Shown here piece by piece: positions 1 to 5,943 of a stretch of DNA of 6,372 bases. The position numbers were made by a program, and so were the translations under genes. Position 1 is the first letter of the stretch, and each line of letters opens with the position of its first letter. Below the pieces are notes generated by a model. That model saw only the letters and a list, made by a program, of their open reading frames with translations, was not told the origin of the DNA and did not search any database. Location: positions 1-6,372 of the forward strand of contig JAFDFT010000141.1 of NCBI GenBank assembly GCA_019309685.1, written 5' to 3'. Origin of the DNA: Deltaproteobacteria bacterium. Lineage in GTDB: Bacteria; Desulfobacterota; Desulfobacteria; Desulfobacterales; JAABPS01.

Positions 1-1277
1 TAAAATACCTGATCGTTGACGACGACCTTTACCCAAAGGTCGAGACCTTTGAAAAACCTATAGGCAATATCGAAAAAATATTTGTACGCAGAACCACGGA
101 TGTCGATTTACCGCAGGGAACGATAGGCCTTGAAGAACTCTTTGATGCGTCATCTGAAAACCCGGGTCATACGATCAAAGAAGGTGACATTTCAAACCTG
201 ATATACACCTCAGGCACCACAGGACTTCCCAAGGGGGTTGTTGGAAGAAACAGACCGGGAATTGGCATGTATTTTCAATTCATAGCGGCTTCAATTTTTA
301 CTCAGGACAACGATATCCTGTACACAAGCCTTCCGCTGTTCCATGCCAATGCCTTGATGCTGACTTCCGGTTGGGCCCTTGGCGGGGGACTCACGTTTGG
401 TCTGGACCGGAAATTTTCGGCTTCAAGATTCTGGGACCGTGTCCGGCATTACAGAGCGACCCAATTCAATGCCATCGGTGCCATGATTCCTATTTTGATG
501 AAACAACCGGAAAAAGAAAATGATGCGGACAACCCGGTGAGACTCGTCCAGTCCGCGGCCTGTCCGGAAAGTCTGTGGGAGAAATTTGAAAAACGATTTA
601 ATGTTACGATATGGGAGGGGTATGGCGCTGTGGACGGTGGCGGTGTGTCCGTATCCAATGCCGGTGATGCGCCTCCGGGCTCCGTGGGTAAACCCGCACC
701 AAATATCGTATGGAAGCTTGTGGATGATGACGGTAATGAAGTGCCACAGGGCGAGATCGGCGAGCTGATTTCAGAAGTCACAGACAAAAAAACAGGTGGC
801 GTGGAGTATTATAAAAATCCTGAAGCCTCCGCAAAGAAAGTCCAGGGAGGTTGGATTCACAGCGGTGATCTTTTTTACGCAGATAAAGACGGCAACCTCT
901 ATTTCGTTGACAGGAAATCGGACTCCATGCGGCGGCGTGGCGAGAACATTTCTTCCTGGGAAGTGGAAAACATCGTGGAAAAGTACGAGGATGCGGCAAG
1001 ATGCGCTGCATTTGGTGTCCCGTCTGAGCTTGGAGAAGATGAGGTTATGATCCGGGTAGAGCCGAAAAAAGGGGTTACATTGGACATCAAGGACCTCATG
1101 AAGTTTTGTGCTGAAAAAATGGCATATTTCATGGTGCCCCGCTATGTGGATGTGGTGGATGAGGTCCCCCAAACCGGCACATTGAGGGTAATGAAGGCAG
1201 AGATGAAAAAAATAGGTGTGACTGATCAGACCTGGGACCGGGAGAAAGAGATGCCGGATCTTAAACTTAAAAAATAA
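1..1277 (+). CDS. AMP-forming acyl-CoA synthetase (CaiC/FATP-like), 5' truncated by window
   Basis: Adenylate-forming CoA ligase expected to activate a carboxylic acid with ATP and then transfer the acyl group to CoA. The reading frame is open from the first bases (codons begin at position 3), giving about 424 visible residues; the family usually has 510-540, so roughly 100 N-terminal residues lie outside the window. Visible motifs: ATP-binding loop YTSGTTGLPKG at 204-236; EGYGAVDGGG (A5 region, from 615); HSGD (A7, Asp at 867-869); DRKSDSMRRRGENIS hinge motif (A8) at 909-953; and the C-terminal PQTGTLR motif (A10) at 1167-1187. The A8 and TGTLR sequences resemble the fatty-acid transport/very-long-chain synthetase and CaiC groups more than medium-chain FadD. 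Oddity: the A10 lysine that normally acts in adenylation is Arg here (1185-1187). The substrate cannot be told. It is followed 206 bp later by the acyl-CoA dehydrogenase on the same strand, probably the same transcription unit. The ATG at 267 is internal, not the start. Confidence 0.93.
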   Translation, partial: KYLIVDDDLYPKVETFEKPIGNIEKIFVRRTTDVDLPQGTIGLEELFDASSENPGHTIKEGDISNLIYTSGTTGLPKGVVGRNRPGIGMYFQFIAASIFTQDNDILYTSLPLFHANALMLTSGWALGGGLTFGLDRKFSASRFWDRVRHYRATQFNAIGAMIPILMKQPEKENDADNPVRLVQSAACPESLWEKFEKRFNVTIWEGYGAVDGGGVSVSNAGDAPPGSVGKPAPNIVWKLVDDDGNEVPQGEIGELISEVTDKKTGGVEYYKNPEASAKKVQGGWIHSGDLFYADKDGNLYFVDRKSDSMRRRGENISSWEVENIVEKYEDAARCAAFGVPSELGEDEVMIRVEPKKGVTLDIKDLMKFCAEKMAYFMVPRYVDVVDEVPQTGTLRVMKAEMKKIGVTDQTWDREKEMPDLKLKK

Positions 1278-1366
1278 CGGAGCTATATACAAAGATAAGG
1301 CGATTGATTTTTTACTGAAGATAGTGCCGTATAAGAAACGAAACTGATTTTTAGGATAAGGAGTAA

Positions 1367-1444
1367 ATGGATGTGTCAGCGGCACTTGATTGTAAAGGCC
1401 AAAGACTGAATAAGGCAAATGATATTATATTTAAATTGGAATAG
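1367..1444 (+). CDS. Possible 25-residue leader ORF, doubtful
   Basis: A short frame beginning MDVSAALDCKGQ and ending at TAG TAG lies in the gap between the ligase and the dehydrogenase. It is preceded by an excellent AAGGAG (1358-1363), but the spacing to the ATG at 1367 is only 3 nt; a second ATG at 1371 in another frame has better spacing (7 nt) and gives a 12-codon ORF ending at 1409. The peptide has no recognisable family, membrane segment or signal. It may be a translational leader, a remnant, or a chance ORF behind a chance Shine-Dalgarno sequence. I see no convincing promoter or terminator in the rest of 1278-1483, which is AT-rich. Confidence 0.18.
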   Translation: MDVSAALDCKGQRLNKANDIIFKLE

Positions 1445-1483
1445 TAGAAAACGTTTATTTATAACAATTGAAAGGAGCAAAAC

Positions 1484-2716
1484 ATGCCGTACAGAGAACT
1501 TGATTTTAATTTGAGTAAAGAAACAATTGCCATGCACAAGGAAGTGCAAAATTTTGCAATAACCGTCATGAGACCGGCGGGTATTGAGTTGGATAAATTG
1601 CATAACCCTGAAGATGTATACGCGAAAGAGTCACCGCTGTGGGATGTATTTAAAGGATACCGTGAACTGGATCTTCACATGGCACGCATGCCCAAAGAGC
1701 TGGGTGGCTTGGCTGAAGATCTGGACCCTATGGCGGGCTATCTTATAGGGGAAGAAATGGGATACGGTGACTCGGGTCTGGCCATAAGCCTGGGCGCATC
1801 AGGAATGCCTTTTTCATTCGCGGCAATGTTCCAGCATGTTCCTGAATTAAAACAGATAGCACATGATTACATCGAAGATAAAGAAGGCAGGATGATAGGG
1901 TGCTGGGCAATTACAGAACCCGATCATGGGGGAGACTGGTCTCTGGGCGGAGAAGACCCAAAATGCGGTCCTTCCGTAACCGGTGTTTTAAAAGGGGACG
2001 AATATATTGTAAATGGTGAAAAAGCCGCATGGGTATCCAACGGGACAATTGCCACACACGCTGTGCTTCATGTGGGGCTTGACCCGTCTAAAGGGATGGC
2101 AGGACAGGGACTTGCGATTATTCCACTGGACCTTCCGGGTATTACCAGAGGAAAGCCGCTGGATAAAATGGGACAGCGAGCGTTGAACCAGGGATCGGTT
2201 GTTTTCCAGGACGCAAAGATACCAAAGCAATATATGGTTTTTGATGCAAGCGCTGCGGAGATTATGGTGGGCATGGGAGAGGTGATACTCGCTGGAGCAA
2301 ACGGCGGCATGGCAGTCGTATTTGCCGGGCTTGCACGGGCAGCTTTTGATGAGGCATTTAAATATTCGCAGGAGAGGATTCAGGGAGGGGTACCGATTTT
2401 CGAGCACAAGAATATAAAACTTAAATTATTTAAAATGTTTACCATGGTAGAAGCCGCACGCGCTAATGCCCGGCGCATGGCACTTTACAACAACGCACAC
2501 CAGGAAATGCCTTCAGGCGTTCACGCGGTGGCTGCCAAGTGTTTGTCCACAGAGACAGCTACATTTGTGGCCAGTGAGGCCATGCAGATATTCGGAGGAA
2601 ACGGTCTTGCAAGAGAATACACAATAGAGAAGATGTTCAGAGACGCACGAGCATCCATGATAGAAGACGGAGTAAATGAGACGTTGTCTTTGCAGGCTGT
2701 AGAATTTCTTGTGTGA
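1484..2716 (+). CDS. Acyl-CoA dehydrogenase family flavoprotein
   Basis: 410 residues, about the usual length for the FAD-dependent acyl-CoA dehydrogenase family, which forms an alpha,beta double bond in acyl-CoA thioesters and passes electrons to ETF. ATG at 1484 is supported by AAAGGAG at 1471-1477 (6-nt spacing). Order: N-terminal helical domain (to ~residue 135), middle beta domain with the first signature as AITEPDHGGDW (142-152), and C-terminal helical domain with QIFGGNG (368-374) and RDA (386-388). Two unusual points: the Ser that normally follows the signature Gly is Gly (150), and the position of the classical catalytic Glu (Glu376 in medium-chain enzymes, eight residues after the RD Asp) is Asp395 in IEDGVNE. 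Glu394 is adjacent, and Glu266 lies one residue away from where the isovaleryl-CoA dehydrogenase-type base sits. The substrate is unknown. It sits between ligase and thiolase genes, consistent with a beta-oxidation-like pathway in the cytoplasm. Confidence 0.94.
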   Translation: MPYRELDFNLSKETIAMHKEVQNFAITVMRPAGIELDKLHNPEDVYAKESPLWDVFKGYRELDLHMARMPKELGGLAEDLDPMAGYLIGEEMGYGDSGLAISLGASGMPFSFAAMFQHVPELKQIAHDYIEDKEGRMIGCWAITEPDHGGDWSLGGEDPKCGPSVTGVLKGDEYIVNGEKAAWVSNGTIATHAVLHVGLDPSKGMAGQGLAIIPLDLPGITRGKPLDKMGQRALNQGSVVFQDAKIPKQYMVFDASAAEIMVGMGEVILAGANGGMAVVFAGLARAAFDEAFKYSQERIQGGVPIFEHKNIKLKLFKMFTMVEAARANARRMALYNNAHQEMPSGVHAVAAKCLSTETATFVASEAMQIFGGNGLAREYTIEKMFRDARASMIEDGVNETLSLQAVEFLV

Positions 2717-2777
2717 TAGATTTAATTCTCTGCGAATGGATCAAAAAATTGACAAAGAATAACAAAGGAGAAAAATA

Positions 2778-4061
2778 ATGAGTGATAATATTTACATAAT
2801 AGGGGTGGGGATGACCAAGTTTGGCAAGCATCTGGATAAGGGTGTCAAACAATTGACCGGTTTGTCCCTTGACCTCGTGTTAAAAGATTGCGGTCTTGAA
2901 AAAGACGCCATTGAGGCCGCGTGGTTTTCCAATACAGGATGGGGAATGTCAGAATTTCAGCATAGTATCCGAGGGCAGGTTGCCCTGTCCGCAAACGGTC
3001 TGGATAAGATATCCATGGTCAACGTTGAAAATGCCTGTGCCAGCGGGAGCACTGCGCTTCATTCAGGCTGGATGGCCATAAAGGCGGGCGTTTATGACTG
3101 CGTTTTGGCCATCGGCACGGAAAAAATGTATTATGATTTAAGCAAAGCGACCAAGGAGCAGAAAGCAAAATCCTTTAAGGGCTTTATCGCCGGTACGGAT
3201 GTTGAGGAAACCACACGCTGGATAGAGAAATGGCAGGAAGACGAAAGAAAGAAAAAAGAGCAGATGGCGGAAGAGGCAAAGAAAAAAGGAGTTGAAGTAA
3301 AGAAAGATGATTCGAAAAAAGGGCATTCCGTGTTTATGGATTTTTACGCGGCCGGTGCCCGGAACCATATGAAAGCCTATGGGACAACGCAAAGACAGCT
3401 CGCTGTCATTGCCTCCAAGGCTCATAACAATTCAACCTTAAATCCGCTTGCCCAGTATACGTTTCCGCAGACCGTGGAGCAGGTCATGGAAGACAGGGAA
3501 GTCGCTTACCCCCTAACACGGGCCATGTGCGCACCGGTTGGTGACGGGTCTGCTGCTGCCATCATATGTTCGGAACGGTTTTTGAAAAAGCATTCAACGG
3601 ACCGGGCGGTGCTTATCCGCGCATCTATTTTAAAATCCGGAAAACGGACAGGGGATAATGATGTGTGCCAGCGGGCTGCGGATGCGGCATATGAAACCGC
3701 GGGCCTGGGACCTGAAGATATCAATGTTGTTGAAGTTCATGACGCCACAGCCTTTGGAGAGCTTTACCAGACCGAACAGATGGGATTTTGCCCGGTGGGA
3801 GAAGGCGGGCCTTTTGCTGAGAGCGGGGCGACCGCGCTGGATGGAAAAATCCCGGTAAATACCAGCGGCGGTTTGATGTCCCGCGGTCATCCCATCGGGG
3901 CTTCAGGTATTGCCCAAACCTGGGAGCTTGTTACCCAGCTCAGGGGTGAGGCAGGTAAACGCCAGATCAAGAAACACAAGATAGCTATGGCCGAAAACGG
4001 CGGCGGAACACTGGGGAACGGCGAAGCTTCAATGGCCATACACATCCTGGAGAAAATATAA
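2778..4061 (+). CDS. SCP2/SCP-x-type thiolase-like protein with charged insertion
   Basis: 427-residue thiolase-fold protein of the sterol-carrier-protein-x (lipid-transfer) type. ATG at 2778 is supported by AAAGGAG at 2764-2770 (7-nt spacing), 61 nt after the dehydrogenase stop, so the two are probably co-transcribed. N-terminal half: IIGVGMTKFGKH start and nucleophile Cys87 in ENACASGSTAL. C-terminal half: AYGTTQRQLAVIASKAH, LNPLAQYTFPQTVEQV, APVGDGSAA, then HDATAFGELY (His321) and GGLMSRGHPIGASG (His371). Family members cleave 3-oxoacyl-CoA with CoA, condense, or act as retro-aldolases on branched side chains. Oddities: no C-terminal CxG cysteine (ENGGGTLGNG instead), Ala323 where SCP2 thiolases have the HDCF cysteine, and a Lys/Glu-rich insertion at about residues 150-182 that looks like a solvent-exposed or coiled-coil segment in the loop domain. 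No DUF35 partner, often paired with such proteins, is adjacent. The fold assignment is secure; thiolytic activity is inference. Confidence 0.92.
   Translation: MSDNIYIIGVGMTKFGKHLDKGVKQLTGLSLDLVLKDCGLEKDAIEAAWFSNTGWGMSEFQHSIRGQVALSANGLDKISMVNVENACASGSTALHSGWMAIKAGVYDCVLAIGTEKMYYDLSKATKEQKAKSFKGFIAGTDVEETTRWIEKWQEDERKKKEQMAEEAKKKGVEVKKDDSKKGHSVFMDFYAAGARNHMKAYGTTQRQLAVIASKAHNNSTLNPLAQYTFPQTVEQVMEDREVAYPLTRAMCAPVGDGSAAAIICSERFLKKHSTDRAVLIRASILKSGKRTGDNDVCQRAADAAYETAGLGPEDINVVEVHDATAFGELYQTEQMGFCPVGEGGPFAESGATALDGKIPVNTSGGLMSRGHPIGASGIAQTWELVTQLRGEAGKRQIKKHKIAMAENGGGTLGNGEASMAIHILEKI
3225..3323 (+). other. Lys/Glu-rich insertion inside the thiolase-like protein
   Basis: Codons 150-182 of the thiolase-like gene encode a run dominated by Lys, Glu, Asp and Gln (for example DERKKKEQMAEEAKKKG), between the TDVEETTRW stretch and the conserved FYAAGARNHMKAYG segment. 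Frame is kept on both sides, so this is a real insertion in the loop domain rather than a frameshift. The composition predicts a charged helix or flexible arm. I do not recognise a function for it. Confidence 0.7.
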
Positions 4062-4069
4062 CCTCAAAT

Positions 4070-4210
4070 GAGTGTAAATAAAATGAAAAACTTTTACTAA
4101 TTACATAAGGATTAAGGGTATAGTTTGGTTTATTCATATTTTTGTGTATCTTCTATAGTCTATAGAAGAGGCATAAATATCATTCTTTATTGTTCATTTT
4201 ATTTACCCTC
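4070..4210. repeat. 141-bp segment bounded by 18-bp inverted repeats (MITE-like)
   Basis: The left arm GAGTGTAAATAAAATGAA (4070-4087) is matched by the reverse complement of 4193-4210 at 17 of 18 positions, with 105 nt between. The segment begins 8 bp behind the thiolase stop codon. It is AT-rich and has no ORF. I see no clear target-site duplication immediately outside the arms. It may be a small non-autonomous transposable element, a remnant of a larger one, or a large stem in the 3' untranslated RNA. The 21-bp palindrome at 4149-4169 lies inside it but off-centre. Confidence 0.6.
4149..4169. promoter_or_regulatory. Perfect 21-bp palindrome, candidate TetR operator
   Basis: The arms TCTTCTATAG and CTATAGAAGA are perfect reverse complements around a single central T at 4159. 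Odd-centred palindromes of this size are typical of operators for dimeric TetR-family repressors, and a TetR gene begins 216 bp downstream. The sequence contains TATAGT (4154-4159), close to a sigma-70 -10 element, so binding could block a promoter, but I see no good -35 box in front of it. It is too AT-rich and lacks a U-tract, so it is not a typical terminator. I found no second copy near the other genes in the window. Confidence 0.45.
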
Positions 4211-4356
4211 CGGGAAAGCAGATGATACTCCAGCTTCTGCGTTATTAAGGATTCGCAGTAGATTATTACGGCTTCACCCTTGATGCTTTGTCGGAGTGAA
4301 GCGTAGATCCCGTAGCCGGGGAATCTGGAGCACCCTCAACTTTCGCTCAATTGAGG
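4211..4356. other. GC-richer stretch with nested hairpins upstream of TetR gene
   Basis: This part of the 323-base non-coding gap differs from its AT-rich surroundings. Complementary pairs visible: CTCCAG 4228-4233 with CTGGAG 4325-4330 as an outer stem; inside it CTGCG 4237-4241 with CGCAG 4254-4258, and GCTTCAC 4271-4277 with GTGAAGC 4296-4302. Behind it CCTCAA 4334-4339 pairs with TTGAGG 4351-4356. An alternative pairing GCAGA 4218-4222 with TCTGC 4236-4240 competes with the first inner stem. A direct repeat ACCCTC occurs at 4205-4210 and 4332-4337. It could be a structured 5' leader of the TetR transcript, a dispersed palindromic repeat, or decayed mobile DNA. It matches no RNA family I recognise. 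Confidence 0.4.
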
Positions 4357-4372
4357 TATAAGCTTAGCACTC

Positions 4373-4378
4373 AAGGAG
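4373..4378 (+). promoter_or_regulatory. Ribosome binding site fixing the TTG start of the TetR gene
   Basis: AAGGAG lies 6 nt upstream of TTG at 4385. The next in-frame ATG (4400) is 21 nt away from it, so the TTG start, giving MARKRMTAEE, is preferred. Confidence 0.75.
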
Positions 4379-4384
4379 ATAATT

Positions 4385-4990
4385 TTGGCCCGTAAAAGAA
4401 TGACCGCAGAAGAGAGGAAGCAGTCAATTATTGATGCGACAATAAAAATTGTATCCCGGCTGAATTATGATCGGGCAACCATCGCCTTGATCGCAGAGGA
4501 GGCCGGGATAAACGAGGCTTTGATTTATAACCATTTTAAGAGCAAGCAGGAGCTTCAGATTGCCACTCTTGACTATCTTATTGAATATCGTCTTCAGCTT
4601 TACCGGTCCCATCCGGTTTTCCAGGATAAAAATAAAGATCAGAGCATTATCAAAGCAATGGGGGCCCAGTATCTTAAAAGCGTGGAAAATCCGGAAGTAG
4701 ATATGTTTGCCTGTATCCTTAAGGCCTCTTTTGCAATTGAAAAAAAGATCAGGGCGAAAGCATGGGAGTGCACAAAGGCATTTTATGATTTTAATATGGA
4801 AAATTTGATTGAAGACAGGAAAAGGGGATTTGTTGACCATCACATTGATCTTAATATTACGGCGTGGGAAATGTTAGGTACAGTAACGATGCTTTCTTCA
4901 CTTGCAGTAAATGAAAAGCTCGGTGAGTTCGGCATAGAGAGTTTTAAGAAATCACAGAAAGATTTTCAAGATCGAATTCTAGCCAAATAA
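4385..4990 (+). CDS. TetR/AcrR-family transcriptional regulator
   Basis: 201 residues, the usual TetR length. The N-terminal region carries the family DNA-binding domain: a basic start (MARKRMTAEERKQSIIDATI), then the helix-turn-helix ATIALIAEEAGINEALIYNHF at about residues 31-51 and the K-SKQEL continuation into helix 4. The C-terminal ~140 residues are helical and should hold the ligand pocket and dimer interface; they are not diagnostic of a ligand. The TTG start is set by AAGGAG at 4373-4378. The gene lies behind the ligase-dehydrogenase-thiolase genes and 113 bp before the SDR, so it probably represses this acyl-CoA module and itself, released by a CoA thioester or free acid; that is inferred from position and from FadR/PaaR-like relatives. 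The 21-bp palindrome at 4149-4169 is the best operator candidate. The gap behind it (4991-5103) has no clear terminator or promoter, so read-through into the SDR gene is likely. Confidence 0.9.
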   Translation: MARKRMTAEERKQSIIDATIKIVSRLNYDRATIALIAEEAGINEALIYNHFKSKQELQIATLDYLIEYRLQLYRSHPVFQDKNKDQSIIKAMGAQYLKSVENPEVDMFACILKASFAIEKKIRAKAWECTKAFYDFNMENLIEDRKRGFVDHHIDLNITAWEMLGTVTMLSSLAVNEKLGEFGIESFKKSQKDFQDRILAK

Positions 4991-5093
4991 TTAAAATTGA
5001 TTGATAAAAAGATTGTTTGCAGAAGTCCTGATTAAATTCGATGGGAAATGAGGGCATGGTGTTAATAGAGAAGGAATAAGCAGAAAACATAAC

Positions 5094-5099
5094 AGGAGG
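5094..5099 (+). promoter_or_regulatory. Ribosome binding site fixing the GTG start of the SDR gene
   Basis: AGGAGG lies 4 nt before GTG at 5104, slightly short spacing. No in-frame ATG exists upstream (stop TAA at 5077-5079), and starting at 5104 gives the standard SDR N-terminus with the TGxxxGIG motif beginning at residue 12. An ATG at 5100 overlaps this site but is out of frame. Confidence 0.7.
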
Positions 5100-5103
5100 A
5101 TGG

Positions 5104-5943
5104 GTGAAGGTATTAAAAGGAAAGGTGGCAGTCATTACAGGTGCTGCTTCCGGCATTGGAAGAAGCCTGGCGCTTCAACTGGCGAGAGAAGGATGCAATC
5201 TCTCGATTACCGATATTAACTCTGAAGGTCTTCGGGAAACCGCGGAAATGGCGGCGAACAATGCTGTCAAAATTGCTACGGAAGTTGTGAATGCCGCTGA
5301 CCGGGACCACGTCTATGCATTCGCTGAGAATGTCGTTTCACAGCATGGATGTGTGGATATTGTGATCAACAATGCGGGTGTAAGCCTAAGAGGCACCATT
5401 GAAGAAGTATCAGACGAAGAGTTTGAGTGGCTCATGGGGATCAATTTTTGGGGAGTGGTATACGGTTCAAAAGCATTTCTTCCATACTTGAAACAGCAAT
5501 CAGAGGCGAATCTTGTTAACATATCCAGCGTGCACGGGCTTTTTACGAATCCAGGAGTGGGTCCCTACTGTTCAAGTAAATTTGGAATTAGAGGGTTTAC
5601 AATGGCATTGTGCCAGGAACTAAAGGATACGTCTGTGAAAGTATCCTGTGTACATCCTGGAGGAATCAAAACCAATATAGTAAAGAATTCTCGCGATGCG
5701 GCTGGTTCAATACCTGAGAAATCTCTTGAAGAGGCACAGGAAGATTTCGATAAAACCATTGCCAGAATCAGCGCGGACAAGGCGGCAAAAATAATTATCC
5801 GGGGGATTCGAAAAGATAAGGCCCGTATCCTGGTTGGGTCAGATGCCACTGTATTTGATTTCATGACGAGATATTTTCCTTCATACTGGCAGAAATTCAT
5901 GGGCGTTCTGCCTGACTTACTGTCTAGACTCGGTTCAAAATAA
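5104..5943 (+). CDS. Classical short-chain dehydrogenase/reductase
   Basis: 279-residue Rossmann-fold NAD(P)-dependent oxidoreductase acting on a hydroxy/oxo group. Motifs: nucleotide-binding TGAASGIG (residues 12-19), Asp37 at the end of strand beta-2 (favouring NAD(H) over NADP(H)), NNAG (89-92), Asn114, and catalytic Ser142, Tyr155 and Lys159 (YCSSK), followed by HPGGIKT (184-190). All active-site residues are intact. The C-terminal ~30 residues (from about 250, aromatic and hydrophobic: VFDFMTRYFPSYWQKF) extend beyond the minimal ~250-residue fold and could form a membrane- or partner-contacting helix. GTG start at 5104 with AGGAGG at 5094-5099. In this context it may oxidise a 3-hydroxyacyl-CoA made from the dehydrogenase product, but classical SDRs have wide substrate ranges and the assignment is by neighbourhood only. 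The stop codon is the first base triplet of the repeat array that follows. Confidence 0.92.
   Translation: MKVLKGKVAVITGAASGIGRSLALQLAREGCNLSITDINSEGLRETAEMAANNAVKIATEVVNAADRDHVYAFAENVVSQHGCVDIVINNAGVSLRGTIEEVSDEEFEWLMGINFWGVVYGSKAFLPYLKQQSEANLVNISSVHGLFTNPGVGPYCSSKFGIRGFTMALCQELKDTSVKVSCVHPGGIKTNIVKNSRDAAGSIPEKSLEEAQEDFDKTIARISADKAAKIIIRGIRKDKARILVGSDATVFDFMTRYFPSYWQKFMGVLPDLLSRLGSK

Noticed and set aside
267..269. ATG at 267 as the start of the ligase
   Set aside because: The frame is open upstream and contains the essential YTSGTTGLPKG ATP-binding loop at 204-236, so this Met is internal.
771..1418. 215-codon open frame on the - strand across the end of the ligase gene
   Set aside because: It is antisense to a well-supported ligase, has no recognisable motif, and its composition (many His, Phe, Leu) is what the complement of this gene would give.
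1988..2407. 139-codon - strand frame inside the dehydrogenase gene
   Set aside because: Overlaps a complete, motif-bearing gene and shows no domain of its own.
3138..3425. Phe/Leu-rich - strand frame that looks like membrane segments
   Set aside because: It is simply the complement of the Lys/Glu-rich codons of the thiolase insertion; no ribosome binding site or family match.
4149..4169. The palindrome as a rho-independent terminator for the thiolase gene
   Set aside because: The stem is AT-rich with a one-base centre and no following U-tract, so it would not make a stable terminator hairpin.
4424..4843. 139-codon - strand frame inside the TetR gene
   Set aside because: Antisense to the helix-turn-helix protein, with no recognisable features.
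5100..5102. ATG at 5100 as the SDR start
   Set aside because: It is out of frame with the SDR and overlaps the end of its ribosome binding site.
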